DNA from: Rhodoferax ferrireducens
GTDB taxonomy: Bacteria > Pseudomonadota > Gammaproteobacteria > Burkholderiales > Burkholderiaceae_C
Reading direction: 5' to 3'
Assembly (NCBI RefSeq): GCF_003347515.1
Contig: NZ_QEII01000234.1
Span: 62,001-126,000, forward strand
DNA: 64,000 nucleotides
Both the position numbers and the translations under genes were made by a program. Under the pieces are notes generated by a model. The model had not been told where the DNA came from. It searched no databases and saw only the letters and a program-made list of their open reading frames with translations. Below, piece after piece: positions 26,263 through 35,855 of this stretch. The number at the start of each line of letters is the position of its first letter. The first letter of the stretch is position 1.

Positions 26263-27156
26263 GTGAATACAACTGTTCTGAATCCCGCCGCCGAACCACC
26301 CCACCCGCTGCGTGAGTTCTGGAGTTACTTCAGCGCCAACAAGGGGGCCGTAGCAGGCCTGGTGATCGTTGCGGTGGTGTTGCTGATGGCGGCTTTTGCC
26401 CCCTTCATCGCGCCCTATGCGCCGGACCTGACCGACCCCAGTGTATTTTTGACGCCACCGTTCTGGCAGGAAGGTGGCTCCAGCGCGCACTGGCTGGGTA
26501 CCGATGCCATTGGCCGCGACATTTTGTCGCGCATCATTTTTGGCGCGCGTCTCTCGCTGGCGATTGGCCTGGCGGTAGTGGCCATCTCCGTCGTGATAGG
26601 CACCATTCTGGGATTGACCGCGGGTTATTTTCGCGGCCTCTTCGAGATTGCGGTCATGCGCTTGATGGACATCATCCTGACCCTGCCCAGCCTGCTGCTG
26701 GCGATTGTGATCGTGGCCATTCTGGGGCCGGGCCTGATGAACGCCATGCTGGCGGTGGCGGTGGTGGTGTTGCCGCACTATGTCCGCATCACGCGTGCCG
26801 CCGTGATCTCGGAAACGTCGAAAGACTACGTCACCGCCGCACGCATGAATGGCGCCGGCCATCTGCGCCTGATGTTCAATGAAGTCCTGCCCAACTGCAC
26901 GGCGCCGCTGATCGTGCAGGCGTCCCTGGGTATTTCGACGGCGATTCTGGATGCGGCCGCGCTGGGCTTTTTGGGCCTGGGTGCGCAGCCGCCCTCACCC
27001 GAATGGGGCACCATGCTGGCCGACGCGCGCGAGTTTGTGCTGCGCGCATGGTGGGTTGTGACCTTCCCCGGCCTGGCGATCCTGATCACCGTGCTGGCCT
27101 TCAATTTGCTGGGCGATGGCCTGCGCGACGCATTCGACCCCAAGCTGAAGCGCTGA
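26263..27156 (+). CDS. dppC: Dipeptide/oligopeptide ABC transporter permease (DppC type)
   Basis: A 297-residue permease beginning at GTG (26263), two bases after the dppB stop, with AAGG upstream. It has the DppC/OppC N-terminal soluble stretch with WLGTDAIGRDILSRIIFGARLSL, the conserved DxxGRD motif, and the loop DYVTAARMNGAGHLRLMFNEVLPN that contacts the ATPases. It forms the channel with DppB. Confidence 0.93.
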   Translation: MNTTVLNPAAEPPHPLREFWSYFSANKGAVAGLVIVAVVLLMAAFAPFIAPYAPDLTDPSVFLTPPFWQEGGSSAHWLGTDAIGRDILSRIIFGARLSLAIGLAVVAISVVIGTILGLTAGYFRGLFEIAVMRLMDIILTLPSLLLAIVIVAILGPGLMNAMLAVAVVVLPHYVRITRAAVISETSKDYVTAARMNGAGHLRLMFNEVLPNCTAPLIVQASLGISTAILDAAALGFLGLGAQPPSPEWGTMLADAREFVLRAWWVVTFPGLAILITVLAFNLLGDGLRDAFDPKLKR

Positions 27157-27168
27157 AAGAAATCTCTC

Positions 27169-28185
27169 ATGGCCCTTCTTGAAATTGAAAACCTGTCGGT
27201 CGAGTTTCCCTCGAAAAACAGCGTGATGCATGCCGTTGACGGCGTCAGCCTGTCGCTGGAAGCCGGTGAGGTGCTGGGCATCGTGGGCGAATCCGGCTCG
27301 GGCAAAAGCGTCACCATGATGGCCCTGATGGGCCTGGTGTCCTACCCCGGCCGCGTCACGGCCGACAAACTGCGCTTTGACGGCCATGACCTGCTGGCCT
27401 TGACGCCGAATGAGCGCAGCAAGCTCACCGGCAAAGACGTGGCGATGATTTTCCAGGACCCCACCACCAGTCTGAATCCCTGTTTTACCGTGGGCTTCCA
27501 GCTGGCCGAGACACTCAAGCTGCACCTGGGCCTGGACGCCAAGGCCGCCAAACGCCGCTCCATCGAGCTGCTGGAGCAGGTCGGCATTCCTGCACCCGAG
27601 AGTCGCCTCAAGGTCTACCCGCACCAGATGTCGGGCGGCATGAACCAGCGCGTCATGATCGCCATGGCGATTGCCTGCAACCCCAAGCTGCTGATCGCCG
27701 ACGAACCCACGACGGCGCTGGATGTGACGATTCAGGCGCAGATTCTGGATTTGCTGCGCAGCCTGCAGAAGGAACGCGGCATGGCGCTGGTGCTGATCAC
27801 GCACAACATGGGCGTGGTGTCCGAGATGGCCCAGCGCGTCGCCGTGATGTACGCCGGCCAGATCATGGAAGAGCGCAGCGCCCACGACTTGTTTGCAGCG
27901 CCGCAACACCCCTACACCGAAGCGCTGATGGCCGCCCTGCCCGAGCGCAGCGACGGCCTGACCCGCCTGGCCACCATCCCCGGCATGGTTCCTGGTTTGT
28001 ATGACCGGCCCAGCGGCTGCCTGTTCGCACCACGTTGTGCCTATGCCGCCGACAGCTGCCGCGCGCAACGGCCGCTGCTGCGGCCCTGGCAAGAGGGTAT
28101 GGTGCGCTGCCTGTTCCCTTTGGGTGAATCGCACGGCCAAGCCTCTGGCCAGCAGAAAAAATCGCCAGCGGGGACGACGTCATGA
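27169..28185 (+). CDS. dppD: Peptide ABC transporter ATP-binding protein (DppD type)
   Basis: A 338-residue ATPase. Walker [18 protein letters not shown]-loop ([15 protein letters not shown]), signature [15 protein letters not shown] and Walker [13 protein letters not shown] are intact. The C-terminal oligopeptide-transport domain with its cysteine cluster ([16 protein letters not shown]) may hold an iron-sulfur cluster, as in DppD homologues. It overlaps dppF by four bases (ATGA). Confidence 0.93.
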   Translation: MALLEIENLSVEFPSKNSVMHAVDGVSLSLEAGEVLGIVGESGSGKSVTMMALMGLVSYPGRVTADKLRFDGHDLLALTPNERSKLTGKDVAMIFQDPTTSLNPCFTVGFQLAETLKLHLGLDAKAAKRRSIELLEQVGIPAPESRLKVYPHQMSGGMNQRVMIAMAIACNPKLLIADEPTTALDVTIQAQILDLLRSLQKERGMALVLITHNMGVVSEMAQRVAVMYAGQIMEERSAHDLFAAPQHPYTEALMAALPERSDGLTRLATIPGMVPGLYDRPSGCLFAPRCAYAADSCRAQRPLLRPWQEGMVRCLFPLGESHGQASGQQKKSPAGTTS

Positions 28186-29207
28186 TCACCATGGCCGTCA
28201 AATATCCGGCGAGCGACACGCCGGTGATCGTCGCCAAGGACTTGAAGCAGGTCTATAAAATCAGCCGGGGCTTTCTTCACCCCGCGGATCAGTTGCAAGC
28301 CGTCAGCGGCGTGTCGTTCACGGTGCGCTCCGGCAAAACACTGGCCGTGGTGGGCGAGTCCGGCTGTGGCAAGTCCACGCTGGCGCGCATGGTGTCCCTG
28401 ATCGAGACGCCGTCAGAAGGTGAGTTGCGCCTCAACGGCGTGGACGTGATTCATGCGTCCGCCGCCGAGCATCACGCCCTGCGCCGCACCGTGCAGATGG
28501 TGTTTCAAAACCCCTACGGCTCGCTCAATCCGCGCAAGAAAATTGGTGCCATTCTGGAAGCGCCGCTGGAGATCAATACCCCGCTGACCGCCACCGAGCG
28601 CGCGGAGAAAGCCCGCGCCATGCTGGCGCTGGTTGGACTGCGTCCGGAACACTACGACCGCTATCCGCACATGTTCTCGGGCGGGCAACGCCAGCGCATC
28701 GCCATTGCGCGTGCGCTCATGCTCAACCCGTCCCTGATCGTGGCCGACGAGCCGGTGTCGGCACTGGACGTGTCCATTCAGGCGCAAGTGCTCAATCTGC
28801 TGGCCGATCTGCAGCAGGAGCTGGGTCTGGCCTACCTGTTTATTTCGCACGATTTGGGCGTGGTGCGTCATATTGCCCATGATGTGCTGGTGATGTACCT
28901 GGGCCACGCCGTGGAACAGGGCGAAAAGAAAACCATCTTCGCGCAACCGCTGCACCCCTACACCCAGGCCCTGCTGGCCTCCACGCCCGGCATCGTCGGC
29001 AGCGGTGTGGTGAAGCGGCGCATCGTGCTCAAGGGGGAATTGCCCTCGCCTTTGAATCCGCCCAGCGGTTGTGTCTTTTCCACGCGTTGCCCCTACGTCG
29101 TCGCACGTTGCCATGTTGAGCGCCCCCTGCTGCGCGAACTGGGCGGGCGACAGGTGGCCTGCCACGAAGCTGAACAATTTATTCAACCCGCTGCTGTGCA
29201 GCAATAA
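28182..29207 (+). CDS. dppF: Peptide ABC transporter ATP-binding protein (DppF type)
   Basis: A 341-residue ATPase. Walker [17 protein letters not shown]-loop ([15 protein letters not shown]), signature [15 protein letters not shown] and Walker [13 protein letters not shown] are present, with the cysteine cluster [15 protein letters not shown] near the C-terminus. It couples with DppD to drive import. Start at 28182 overlaps dppD; an ATG at 28191 is an alternative. Confidence 0.93.
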   Translation: MITMAVKYPASDTPVIVAKDLKQVYKISRGFLHPADQLQAVSGVSFTVRSGKTLAVVGESGCGKSTLARMVSLIETPSEGELRLNGVDVIHASAAEHHALRRTVQMVFQNPYGSLNPRKKIGAILEAPLEINTPLTATERAEKARAMLALVGLRPEHYDRYPHMFSGGQRQRIAIARALMLNPSLIVADEPVSALDVSIQAQVLNLLADLQQELGLAYLFISHDLGVVRHIAHDVLVMYLGHAVEQGEKKTIFAQPLHPYTQALLASTPGIVGSGVVKRRIVLKGELPSPLNPPSGCVFSTRCPYVVARCHVERPLLRELGGRQVACHEAEQFIQPAAVQQ

Positions 29208-29227
29208 CCCCCAGAGGAGTCCACGAG

Positions 29228-30862
29228 ATGATTCAATCAAAATCAAGCGTTCGCCGAAAATTGAATATCAAACCCAGCGTGCTATGCGCACTGGCGCTGC
29301 CAGCCTTGATGGCACTGGCGCCTGTGTCGGTGGCGGCCAAGACGCTGGTGTTCTGCTCTGAGGGTAGCCCGGAAAACTTTGTGCCCAGCGTCAATACCAC
29401 CGGCACCTCCTTCGATGCCACGGAACAAATCTACGACAACGTCGTCAAGTTCGAACGGGGCGGTACCAAGGTCATACCAGGCCTGGCGGAACGCTGGACG
29501 ATCTCGAAAGACGGCACGGAATACACCTTCTTCCTGCGCAAGGGCGTCAAGTGGCATAGCAACAAGAACTTCAAGCCCTCGCGCGATTTCAACGCCGATG
29601 ACTTCATCTTCTCGATTGAACGCCAGTGGAAGGAAAGCGACCCTTACTTCAAGGTCACCAGTTCGAACCACTCCTATTTCAACGACATGGGCATGCCCAA
29701 GCTGCTGAAGTCGGTGGACAAGGTGGACGACTACACCGTCAAGATCACGCTGAACCAGGCGGAGGCACCATTCCTCTCCAACCTGGCCATGCAGTACGCC
29801 GGTATCCAGTCCAAGGAATACGCCATTGCCATGATCAAGGCGGGCACCCCCGAAAAGCTGGACCAGGAGCCTTCCGGCACCGGACCCTTCATGCTGGTGC
29901 AGTACCAGAAAGATTCGCTGATCCGCTACAAGGCATTCCCGCAGTACTGGGCGGGCAAGGCCAAGATCGACGATCTGATCTTCGCCATCACACCCGATGC
30001 ATCGGTGCGCTGGGCCAAGCTGCAAAAAGGCGAATGCCATGTGATGCCCTACCCCAACCCGGCCGATATGCCCGCCATCCGCAAGGACCCCAACGTCGTC
30101 GTGATGGAGCAACCGGGTTTGAATGTGGGCTACCTGGCCTACAACACCACCAAGAAACCGTTTGACGACGTGCGTGTGCGCAAGGCCGTCAACATGGCTA
30201 TCAACAAACAGGCCATCGTGGACGCGGTCTACCTGGGCACCGGTGTTGCAGCCAAGAACCCGATTCCACCGACCCAGTGGTCCTACAACAATGCCGTCAA
30301 GGACGACGCGTTCGATCCGGCAGCCGCCAAGAAACTGCTGGCCGCAGCCGGGCTACCCGATGGCTTCTCGACCGACCTGTGGGCCATGCCGGTGCAGCGC
30401 CCGTACAACCCGAACGCCAAGCGCATTGCGGAATTGATGCAGGCGGACCTGGCCAAGGTGGGCATCAAGGCCGAGATCAAGAGCTTTGAATGGGGCGAGT
30501 ACCGCAAGCGCATGCAGGCCGGTGAACACCAGATGGGCATGCTGGGCTGGACCGGCGACAACGGCGATCCGGACAACTTCCTCAACACGTTGCTGGGCTG
30601 CAGCTCGGCCAAGTCCAATGGTTCCAACGTCGCCAAGTTCTGTTACCAGCCGTTTGAGGACCTGATCCAAAAAGCCAAGGTGGAGTCCAACCAGGCCGAA
30701 CGCAGCAAACTGTATGAAAAAGCGCAGGTGATCTTCAAGGAACAGGCGCCCTGGTTCACCATCGCCCATGCGGTGCAGCTCAAACCGGTGCGCAAGGAAG
30801 TGATCGACTTCAAACTCAGCCCATTTGCGCGTCACAGCTTCTACGGCGTAGACATCAAATAA
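29228..30862 (+). CDS. dppA: Periplasmic dipeptide-binding protein (DppA type)
   Basis: A 544-residue SBP family 5 protein. A Sec signal peptide (RRKLNIKPSVLCALALPALM, then cleavage near VSVAAK) is followed by the family start KTLVFCSEGSPENFVPS, also seen in E. coli DppA. The lobe signatures (YTFFLRKGVKWH, PSGTGPFMLVQYQ, AVNMAINKQAIV) are present. The AGAGGAG site before the ATG is very good. The gene is unusual only in being last in the operon; a terminator follows. Confidence 0.95.
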   Translation: MIQSKSSVRRKLNIKPSVLCALALPALMALAPVSVAAKTLVFCSEGSPENFVPSVNTTGTSFDATEQIYDNVVKFERGGTKVIPGLAERWTISKDGTEYTFFLRKGVKWHSNKNFKPSRDFNADDFIFSIERQWKESDPYFKVTSSNHSYFNDMGMPKLLKSVDKVDDYTVKITLNQAEAPFLSNLAMQYAGIQSKEYAIAMIKAGTPEKLDQEPSGTGPFMLVQYQKDSLIRYKAFPQYWAGKAKIDDLIFAITPDASVRWAKLQKGECHVMPYPNPADMPAIRKDPNVVVMEQPGLNVGYLAYNTTKKPFDDVRVRKAVNMAINKQAIVDAVYLGTGVAAKNPIPPTQWSYNNAVKDDAFDPAAAKKLLAAAGLPDGFSTDLWAMPVQRPYNPNAKRIAELMQADLAKVGIKAEIKSFEWGEYRKRMQAGEHQMGMLGWTGDNGDPDNFLNTLLGCSSAKSNGSNVAKFCYQPFEDLIQKAKVESNQAERSKLYEKAQVIFKEQAPWFTIAHAVQLKPVRKEVIDFKLSPFARHSFYGVDIK

Positions 30863-30887
30863 CAAGCGCCCATCGAAGCCCGAACAA

Positions 30888-30914
30888 AAGGCCGGTGCAA
30901 ACCGGCCTTTTTTT
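30888..30914 (+). terminator. Intrinsic terminator of the dpp operon
   Basis: AAGGCCGGT (30888-30896) and ACCGGCCTT (30901-30909) form a 9-bp stem with a 4-base loop, followed by T-rich sequence. Confidence 0.9.
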
Positions 30915-30917
30915 ATA

Positions 30918-31036
30918 ACAAATCAGGCTATGTATGAATTAGCTGTTGAAACACTTCGCTTCCCTGTAGAACCGATTTGCTCCTTCCCTCTGGCGAATTG
31001 AATTTCAACAGTTAATGCAGACATAGCCACAAATCA
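30918..31036. mobile_element. 103-bp MITE with 26-bp inverted repeats and 8-bp target duplication
   Basis: The element spans 30926-31028. The left end (GGCTATGTATGAATTAGC then TGTTGAAA) and the complement of the right end (GGCTATGTCTGCATTAAC then TGTTGAAA) agree at 23 of 26 positions. Both sides are flanked by ACAAATCA (30918-30925 and 31029-31036), a clean 8-bp duplication. There is no coding capacity. Such non-autonomous elements are moved by a transposase elsewhere; 8-bp duplications are made by IS1595-type and some other families. The parent is not in this window. The right flank is the first bases of a copy of the 55-bp repeat, so the MITE inserted after that repeat was in place. Confidence 0.85.
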
Positions 31037-31085
31037 GGCTCCAGCCCTCGTCGTCAGTGCGCAAGTAGCTCTGTTTTTAATAGCA
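31031..31085 (+). repeat. 55-bp dispersed repeat, copy 4 (dpp / TPP-enzyme gap)
   Basis: It starts AAATCAGGCTCCAGCCCTCG, has GTGCGCAAGTAGCTCTG in the middle and ends AATAGCA. It directly abuts the stop end of the TPP-enzyme gene and is cut at its left edge by the MITE target duplication. Confidence 0.8.
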
Positions 31086-31089
31086 AATA

Positions 31090-32811
31090 TCAGGCGCTTT
31101 GTTTCGCCTGCGCGGCTTGCGTGATGGCCGACAAAGTGCCACGGGTGCTGATGACTTCGGGGTCCAGCGTGACCTCGATCAGCGTCCCTTCCGCGCGCGC
31201 CAGGGCGGCCAGCAGAGCTGGCTCGAACTCGGCGGTTTGCGTGATCCGAACCCCTGCATAGCCATAGGCGCGCGCCAGCGCCGCAAAATCGGGGTTCCTG
31301 AGCTGGGTCCCGGCCACGTGTTGCGGGTACTCGCGCTCCTGGTGCATGCGGATGGTGCCGAACATGCTGTTGTTCAGCAGCACGATGATGGTCTTGGCGC
31401 CATATTGCGCAGCCGTTGCCAGCTCCTGCCCGTTCATCAAAAAGTCGCCATCGCCGGCGATGGTGAACGCCAGGCGTCCGGTCGCAATGGCGGCGGCAAT
31501 GCCGGCCGGCACACCGTAGCCCATGGCGCCATTGGTCGGCGCGAGTTGCGTCTTGAAGCCCTTGGCCAGTCCGTGGTGGCGGTAAAAACGGTGGACCCAG
31601 CTGGCAAAGTTGCCGGCCCCATTGGTCAATACCGCGTCCACGGGCAGATGCTTTTGCAGCGTCGCCACAATCGCCGGCATGTCGATATCGCCGGGCAAGG
31701 TCTGCGGCTCCAGGTTGGCCAGGTAATCGGAGTGGCAGTCCTGCGCCCAGGCTTCCCACGCCAGCGTCACCGGGGCGGTCAGCACTTCCAGCGAGCGGGC
31801 GGCGGCGTTCATGCTCGCGTTGATGGCCAGGTCGGCCTGGTACACGCGATTCAGTTCTTCCGCGCTGGCGTGGATGTGCACCAGTTTTTGCTTGGGCTTG
31901 GGCACTTCCAGCAGGGTGTAGCCGCCGCTGGTCATCTCGCCCAAGCGCGGACCGATGGCAAGAATCAGGTCACTATTCCTGATGCGCTGAGCCAGTTTGG
32001 GGTTGATGCCGATGCCCACGTCACCCGCGTACAGCGAATGGAAATTGTCAAACGTGTCCTGAAAGCGGAAGGCGTTGCCGACCGGCAATTTCCAGTTTTC
32101 AGCGAAGCGCTGCAGGGCTTGTGCCGCCTGCACCGTCCAGCCGCCACCGCCGGCAATGACAAAGGGGCGCTCTGCTTTCAATAGCATCTCACGCAGGGTG
32201 CGCAAGGAGCCAGGGTCACTCCAGGCCTCCACCGGTTCCAGTCGTGCCAGTGCCTGCGGCACGACGCCCGTGGTCGGATGCGCCGTCACGGCCTGCGTCA
32301 GCATGTCTTCCGGCAGCACCAGCACCACCGGGCCGGGGCGGCCGTTCATGGCCGTGGCGAAAGCGCGCGCCACGTATTCGGGAATGCGCCGGGCATCGTC
32401 AATGCGCTCCACCCGTTTCGCAAAGCCTTTGGTGCTGGGGCCGAAAAAGCTCAGGTAGTCGACCTCCTGAAACGCCTCGCGGTCGCGCGTGTCACTGGCC
32501 ACGTCGCCGACAAACAGCACCATCGGTGTCGAGTCCTGAAACGCGGTATGCACACCAATCGACGCATTGGTGGCGCCCGGCCCGCGCGTCACGAAACACA
32601 CGCCAGGTCGCCCGGTGAGCTTGCCATGCGCCTCGGCCATGAAGGCCGCGCCGCCTTCCTGACGATTGATGACGAAACTGATCCTGTCCTGATGCAGGTG
32701 AAAGCCATCCAGCACCGCCAGGTAACTCTCACCGGGGACACCAAACGCATGGGTAACGCCCTGGGCCACCAGGCATTCAACCAGAAGATGGCCAGCAATT
32801 TTTGTCGTCAT
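31090..32811 (-). CDS. Acetolactate synthase-like thiamine-diphosphate enzyme
   Basis: A 573-residue protein with the three POX/ALS domains. The N-terminal pyrimidine-binding domain has the catalytic glutamate in FGVPGESYLAVLDG, the central domain resembles the FAD/dinucleotide fold, and the C-terminal diphosphate domain has GDGDFLMNGQELATAAQYGA and a later NN. No regulatory-subunit (ilvN) gene lies nearby and the protein is close to the thiamine-pyrophosphate protein group of unknown substrate, so biosynthetic acetolactate synthase is unlikely. It lies downstream of an MFS gene on the same strand, which may share its substrate. Confidence 0.82.
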   Translation of the reverse strand: MTTKIAGHLLVECLVAQGVTHAFGVPGESYLAVLDGFHLHQDRISFVINRQEGGAAFMAEAHGKLTGRPGVCFVTRGPGATNASIGVHTAFQDSTPMVLFVGDVASDTRDREAFQEVDYLSFFGPSTKGFAKRVERIDDARRIPEYVARAFATAMNGRPGPVVLVLPEDMLTQAVTAHPTTGVVPQALARLEPVEAWSDPGSLRTLREMLLKAERPFVIAGGGGWTVQAAQALQRFAENWKLPVGNAFRFQDTFDNFHSLYAGDVGIGINPKLAQRIRNSDLILAIGPRLGEMTSGGYTLLEVPKPKQKLVHIHASAEELNRVYQADLAINASMNAAARSLEVLTAPVTLAWEAWAQDCHSDYLANLEPQTLPGDIDMPAIVATLQKHLPVDAVLTNGAGNFASWVHRFYRHHGLAKGFKTQLAPTNGAMGYGVPAGIAAAIATGRLAFTIAGDGDFLMNGQELATAAQYGAKTIIVLLNNSMFGTIRMHQEREYPQHVAGTQLRNPDFAALARAYGYAGVRITQTAEFEPALLAALARAEGTLIEVTLDPEVISTRGTLSAITQAAQAKQSA

Positions 32812-32869
32812 TTTTTAACCGTGTTGTGAATCAAAACCAATCGGACCCAGCGCCTGCGCCGGGTTGAAT

Positions 32870-34114
32870 TTACGCTCGGTGGCCTTGAGGCGCCTGCCTT
32901 GGCCCTCCGGCGGTACGCCGGCCGACCCCCAGCGCCGCCACCACGCTGAGCAGCAACACCGCCGCGGCGCCGAACAAGGTGGCGCCATACCAGCCCCGGT
33001 CCATGAAGGCACCAAACAGAATCGGAGAAATGGCAAAACCCACATCCAATCCGGAGTACACCATGCCATAGACCCGACCGGTGGCGCCCTTGGGCGTCGC
33101 CTTCTTGATCATCATGTCGCGCGAGGGCCCGCCGATGCCCACCGCAAAGCCGGTGCTCGCCAGCACCACCATGGTGCCCAGCGCGCCGAACAGACCGGTG
33201 CCGCACAGCGCCAGCAAGACCGCCGCCACGGCCATGGAAATAGCGACCACGCGGTCGCTGTTGGCGGTGCGGGCCGCGATAAAGCCGCCGGCAAACATGC
33301 CCACGGCGCCGCACAGCATGTAGGCCGTCAGCGTCAAGGTAGCAGCCTCAAAACTCACGCCATGCATGGCCTTGAGAATGGAGACGGAAAAACTCTGCAC
33401 CACCGCCAACGTCATGGTGGATAACAAGAAGAAACCAAAGCACCACCACACCACCGGCAGCTTCATGAAGGCCATGTCGTGTTCCGCCGGGGCATCCGCA
33501 TGGCGCACCACCACCTGGGTGCTCAGTTTGTCGCGCTGCAGAAACAGCAGCACCCAAATGCCCACGTACATGGCCGCAGCCGCCAGATAAGCCGTGCGCC
33601 AGCTGTACAGGCTGCTGATGGTGGCAAAAAACAAGGGCGCTGCCGCCCAGCCGAGGTTGCCCGTCAAGCCGTGGGCGCTGAAGGCATAACCCAGCCGCGG
33701 GCCCGAGACCCGCTGGTTCAGAATCGTGAAGTCAACCGGATGAAACGTGGCGTTGCCCAGACCGGCCAGCGCCGCCACCAACAACAAGCCGGTGTAACCC
33801 GCGACCATCGACGCCGCGCCGCACGCCACCACAAAGATGCCCAGCGCCGCGAACAGCAGCGGTCGTGCGCCCAGCCGGTCGACCACAAAACCGGCCGACG
33901 CCTGGCCCAGCCCCGACACCACGAAAAACGTGGTCATCAGCAGGCCCAGCTCGGAGTAGTTCAGGCCGAACTCTTTCATGAACACCGGAAACATTAGCGG
34001 CAGCAAGAGGTGGGCAAAGTGCGAGCTGGCGTGGGCCAGGCCCACCAGGCCGATGATGGTGGCGTCCTGCCTGAGCGGCACGGGAAGGGGCGAATGAAGT
34101 GTGGTGCTGGTCAT
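32870..34114 (-). CDS. MFS transporter
   Basis: A 414-residue protein with about twelve hydrophobic segments of the major facilitator superfamily, including the loop 2-3 motif FVVDRLGARPLLFAALG. The substrate is unknown. It is 58 bases upstream of the TPP-enzyme gene on the same strand, and divergent from an AraC-type regulator that probably controls it. The C-terminus (RTAGGPRQAPQGHRA) is short and polar. Confidence 0.88.
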   Translation of the reverse strand: MTSTTLHSPLPVPLRQDATIIGLVGLAHASSHFAHLLLPLMFPVFMKEFGLNYSELGLLMTTFFVVSGLGQASAGFVVDRLGARPLLFAALGIFVVACGAASMVAGYTGLLLVAALAGLGNATFHPVDFTILNQRVSGPRLGYAFSAHGLTGNLGWAAAPLFFATISSLYSWRTAYLAAAAMYVGIWVLLFLQRDKLSTQVVVRHADAPAEHDMAFMKLPVVWWCFGFFLLSTMTLAVVQSFSVSILKAMHGVSFEAATLTLTAYMLCGAVGMFAGGFIAARTANSDRVVAISMAVAAVLLALCGTGLFGALGTMVVLASTGFAVGIGGPSRDMMIKKATPKGATGRVYGMVYSGLDVGFAISPILFGAFMDRGWYGATLFGAAAVLLLSVVAALGVGRRTAGGPRQAPQGHRA

Positions 34115-34200
34115 GGCTGAATGGTAAATTCAGCTGGCGCTGCTGAAATACGACAAATAGACAATAATCGTCGAATATCTGCCAAGCCAAGGGATTCCGC

Positions 34201-35007
34201 GTGAAACGCACTACCGCTCTCAAACCCCAGGTCATCGAAAACACCGACCCGGTCGCGCCCACGCCGCGCCGACCGGTGCGCAGCCGGGCCCGGCCGCTGG
34301 TGGTGGACGCCCACTTTGAGCCGCATCACCACCCCTGGGCGCAAGTAGCCTATTGCGCCAGCGGGCTGATTCAGGTGACGGTCGCTGACGGCGACACGGA
34401 AACCACCTTTATCCTGCCCCCATCCCGCGCCGTGTGGATTCCGCCCGGTGCCCGGCACGCCGTGACGGTGCTGGAAGCGACTGAACTGCGCACGGTCTAC
34501 CTGGACCCCACGGCCACGCCCGAAGGCTGGCGCGGCTGTCGGGTTTTGGTCGTCTCCAATCTGCTGCGGGAACTGATTCACGCACTCGAAGCCTCGCAGC
34601 CAAGTGCCCGCGACGACGCGCTGATCACGCTGACCCTTTTCGAGATCACCCACGCCGACACCCAGGCACTGGGCGTGCCCTTGCCGCGCGACAAGCGCCT
34701 GCGCACCCTGTGCGAAGCCGTGCTGCGCGACCCGGGCAAGCGCGCCACCTTGTCCGAGTGGGCCGTGGACATCGGCGCCAGTGAACGCACGGTGGCACGC
34801 CTGTTTCGCACCGGTCTGGCGACCAGCTTTCAGCAATGGCGCCAGCAGGCCATCCTGGCGCACGCCCTGCCCATGCTGGCGCGCGGCACCCCCATTAGCC
34901 AAGTGGCGGCAGCCAGCGGTTATGCCAGCGACAGCGCCTTCTCGGCCATGTTCAAGTCGGCCATGGGGCACTCGCCCAGCCATTTTCAGAACAAAAATGT
35001 GCTCTAG
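34201..35007 (+). CDS. AraC-family regulator with cupin N-terminus; stop codon inside a repeat copy
   Basis: A 268-residue regulator starting at GTG. A cupin-like sensor domain lies at about residues 30-110 (FEPHHHPWAQVAYCASG, SRAVWIPPGARHAV) and two helix-turn-helix motifs are at the C-terminus (TLSEWAVDIGASERTVARLF; PISQVAAASGYASDSAFSAMFK). It is divergent from the MFS gene, the likely target. The last four residues and the TAG fall within a copy of the 55-bp repeat, so the original C-terminus was probably altered when the repeat arrived. Confidence 0.88.
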   Translation: MKRTTALKPQVIENTDPVAPTPRRPVRSRARPLVVDAHFEPHHHPWAQVAYCASGLIQVTVADGDTETTFILPPSRAVWIPPGARHAVTVLEATELRTVYLDPTATPEGWRGCRVLVVSNLLRELIHALEASQPSARDDALITLTLFEITHADTQALGVPLPRDKRLRTLCEAVLRDPGKRATLSEWAVDIGASERTVARLFRTGLATSFQQWRQQAILAHALPMLARGTPISQVAAASGYASDSAFSAMFKSAMGHSPSHFQNKNVL

Positions 35008-35048
35008 CCCCCGTATCCATTGCGTAGACAGCTATTATTTTAGGAGTA
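34994..35048 (+). repeat. 55-bp dispersed repeat, copy 5 (3' end of araC-type gene)
   Basis: It contains GCTCTAGCCCCCGTATCCAT, TGCGTAGACAGCTATTATTT and ends TAGGAGTA. Its TAG in GCTCTAGCCC is the stop codon of the AraC gene (35005-35007). Confidence 0.78.
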
Positions 35049-35087
35049 TGAGGAACGCGACGGCTTGCGCCTGAAACTCGCGCCAGC

Positions 35088-35798
35088 TCATAGCTGAAAC
35101 TTGCCGTTGAAGCTGTAACGCACGCCGGGGTAGACCAGGCGGGCCAGACTGGCGACGTGAACACCGCTGACCGTGCGCCGCGTCATCACCAGACACGGCT
35201 CGCTGCGCTTGACGGCCAGGCATTTGGCCTCGTGCAGACTTGGCAAACTGGCCTCAATCGAATAGCTGGCCTCGGTCAGCGGCGCGTGCTCCAGCAGGTA
35301 GCGGGTCGGCGTTGTGCTCTGAAAATCAGCGCTCAGGTAATGCGGCGCCGCGGCCGGGTTGACATGGCGGTCTTCGAACTGAATTGGTACGCCGTCCTCG
35401 CAGTGGACGAGCACCGAGTGAAACACTTTCGCCCCGGTTCGCAGTTGGAGCGTCCGCGCCATCGCCGCATTCGCGCGCAAGGACTCCAGCAAGACGACCC
35501 GGGCGGTATGCGCATGGCCGCGCTCAAGAACCTCTTCGTGAATGTCGCGCAAGGCCAGCGTGTTTGAGATGCGGTGCAACTGGGCCACCACCGTGCCGGA
35601 GCCCTGCACCCGGGTGACCAGGCCTTCCACCGCCAACTCCTTCACCGCGCGATTCACCGTCATGCGGCTGACGCCAAACTGCTGTTGCAAGGCCGCCTCG
35701 CTGGGCACGGCATCGCCCGGACGCCAGGCGCCGCAGTTGATCTGGGCTTTGACGAAGGCTTTGACCTGCTCGTAGGCAGGCAGTTGGGTAGGGGGCAT
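35088..35798 (-). CDS. hutC: HutC-type GntR/UTRA repressor of histidine use
   Basis: A 236-residue GntR-family protein. An N-terminal winged helix (YEQVKAFVKAQI, PSEAALQQQFGVSRMTVNRAV) is followed by a UTRA ligand domain (residues about 90-230, ending RYSFNGKFQL as in HutC proteins). HutC binds urocanate and releases hut operators. It is divergent from hutH, with a perfect palindrome between them (35840-35855). Start: ATG at 35798 or GTG at 35807; neither has a good ribosome site. Confidence 0.9.
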   Translation of the reverse strand: MPPTQLPAYEQVKAFVKAQINCGAWRPGDAVPSEAALQQQFGVSRMTVNRAVKELAVEGLVTRVQGSGTVVAQLHRISNTLALRDIHEEVLERGHAHTARVVLLESLRANAAMARTLQLRTGAKVFHSVLVHCEDGVPIQFEDRHVNPAAAPHYLSADFQSTTPTRYLLEHAPLTEASYSIEASLPSLHEAKCLAVKRSEPCLVMTRRTVSGVHVASLARLVYPGVRYSFNGKFQL

Positions 35799-35839
35799 AG
35801 CAGGCACCGGGTGGATCAGGGTTTTCCCGCTATTCTAGA

Positions 35840-35855
35840 AGTTGTATAGACAACT
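35840..35855. promoter_or_regulatory. HutC operator
   Basis: A perfect 16-bp palindrome AGTTGT-ATAG-ACAACT in the hutC-hutH gap, 43 bases upstream of the hutC start. TTGTATAGACAA resembles the HutC operators known from pseudomonads (from memory of the family, not searched). Confidence 0.75.

Noticed and set aside
31034-31759. A 241-codon minus-strand frame over the 3' part of the TPP-enzyme gene
   Set aside because: It is a frame-shifted shadow of the same strand; the ALS-like frame carries the cofactor motifs.
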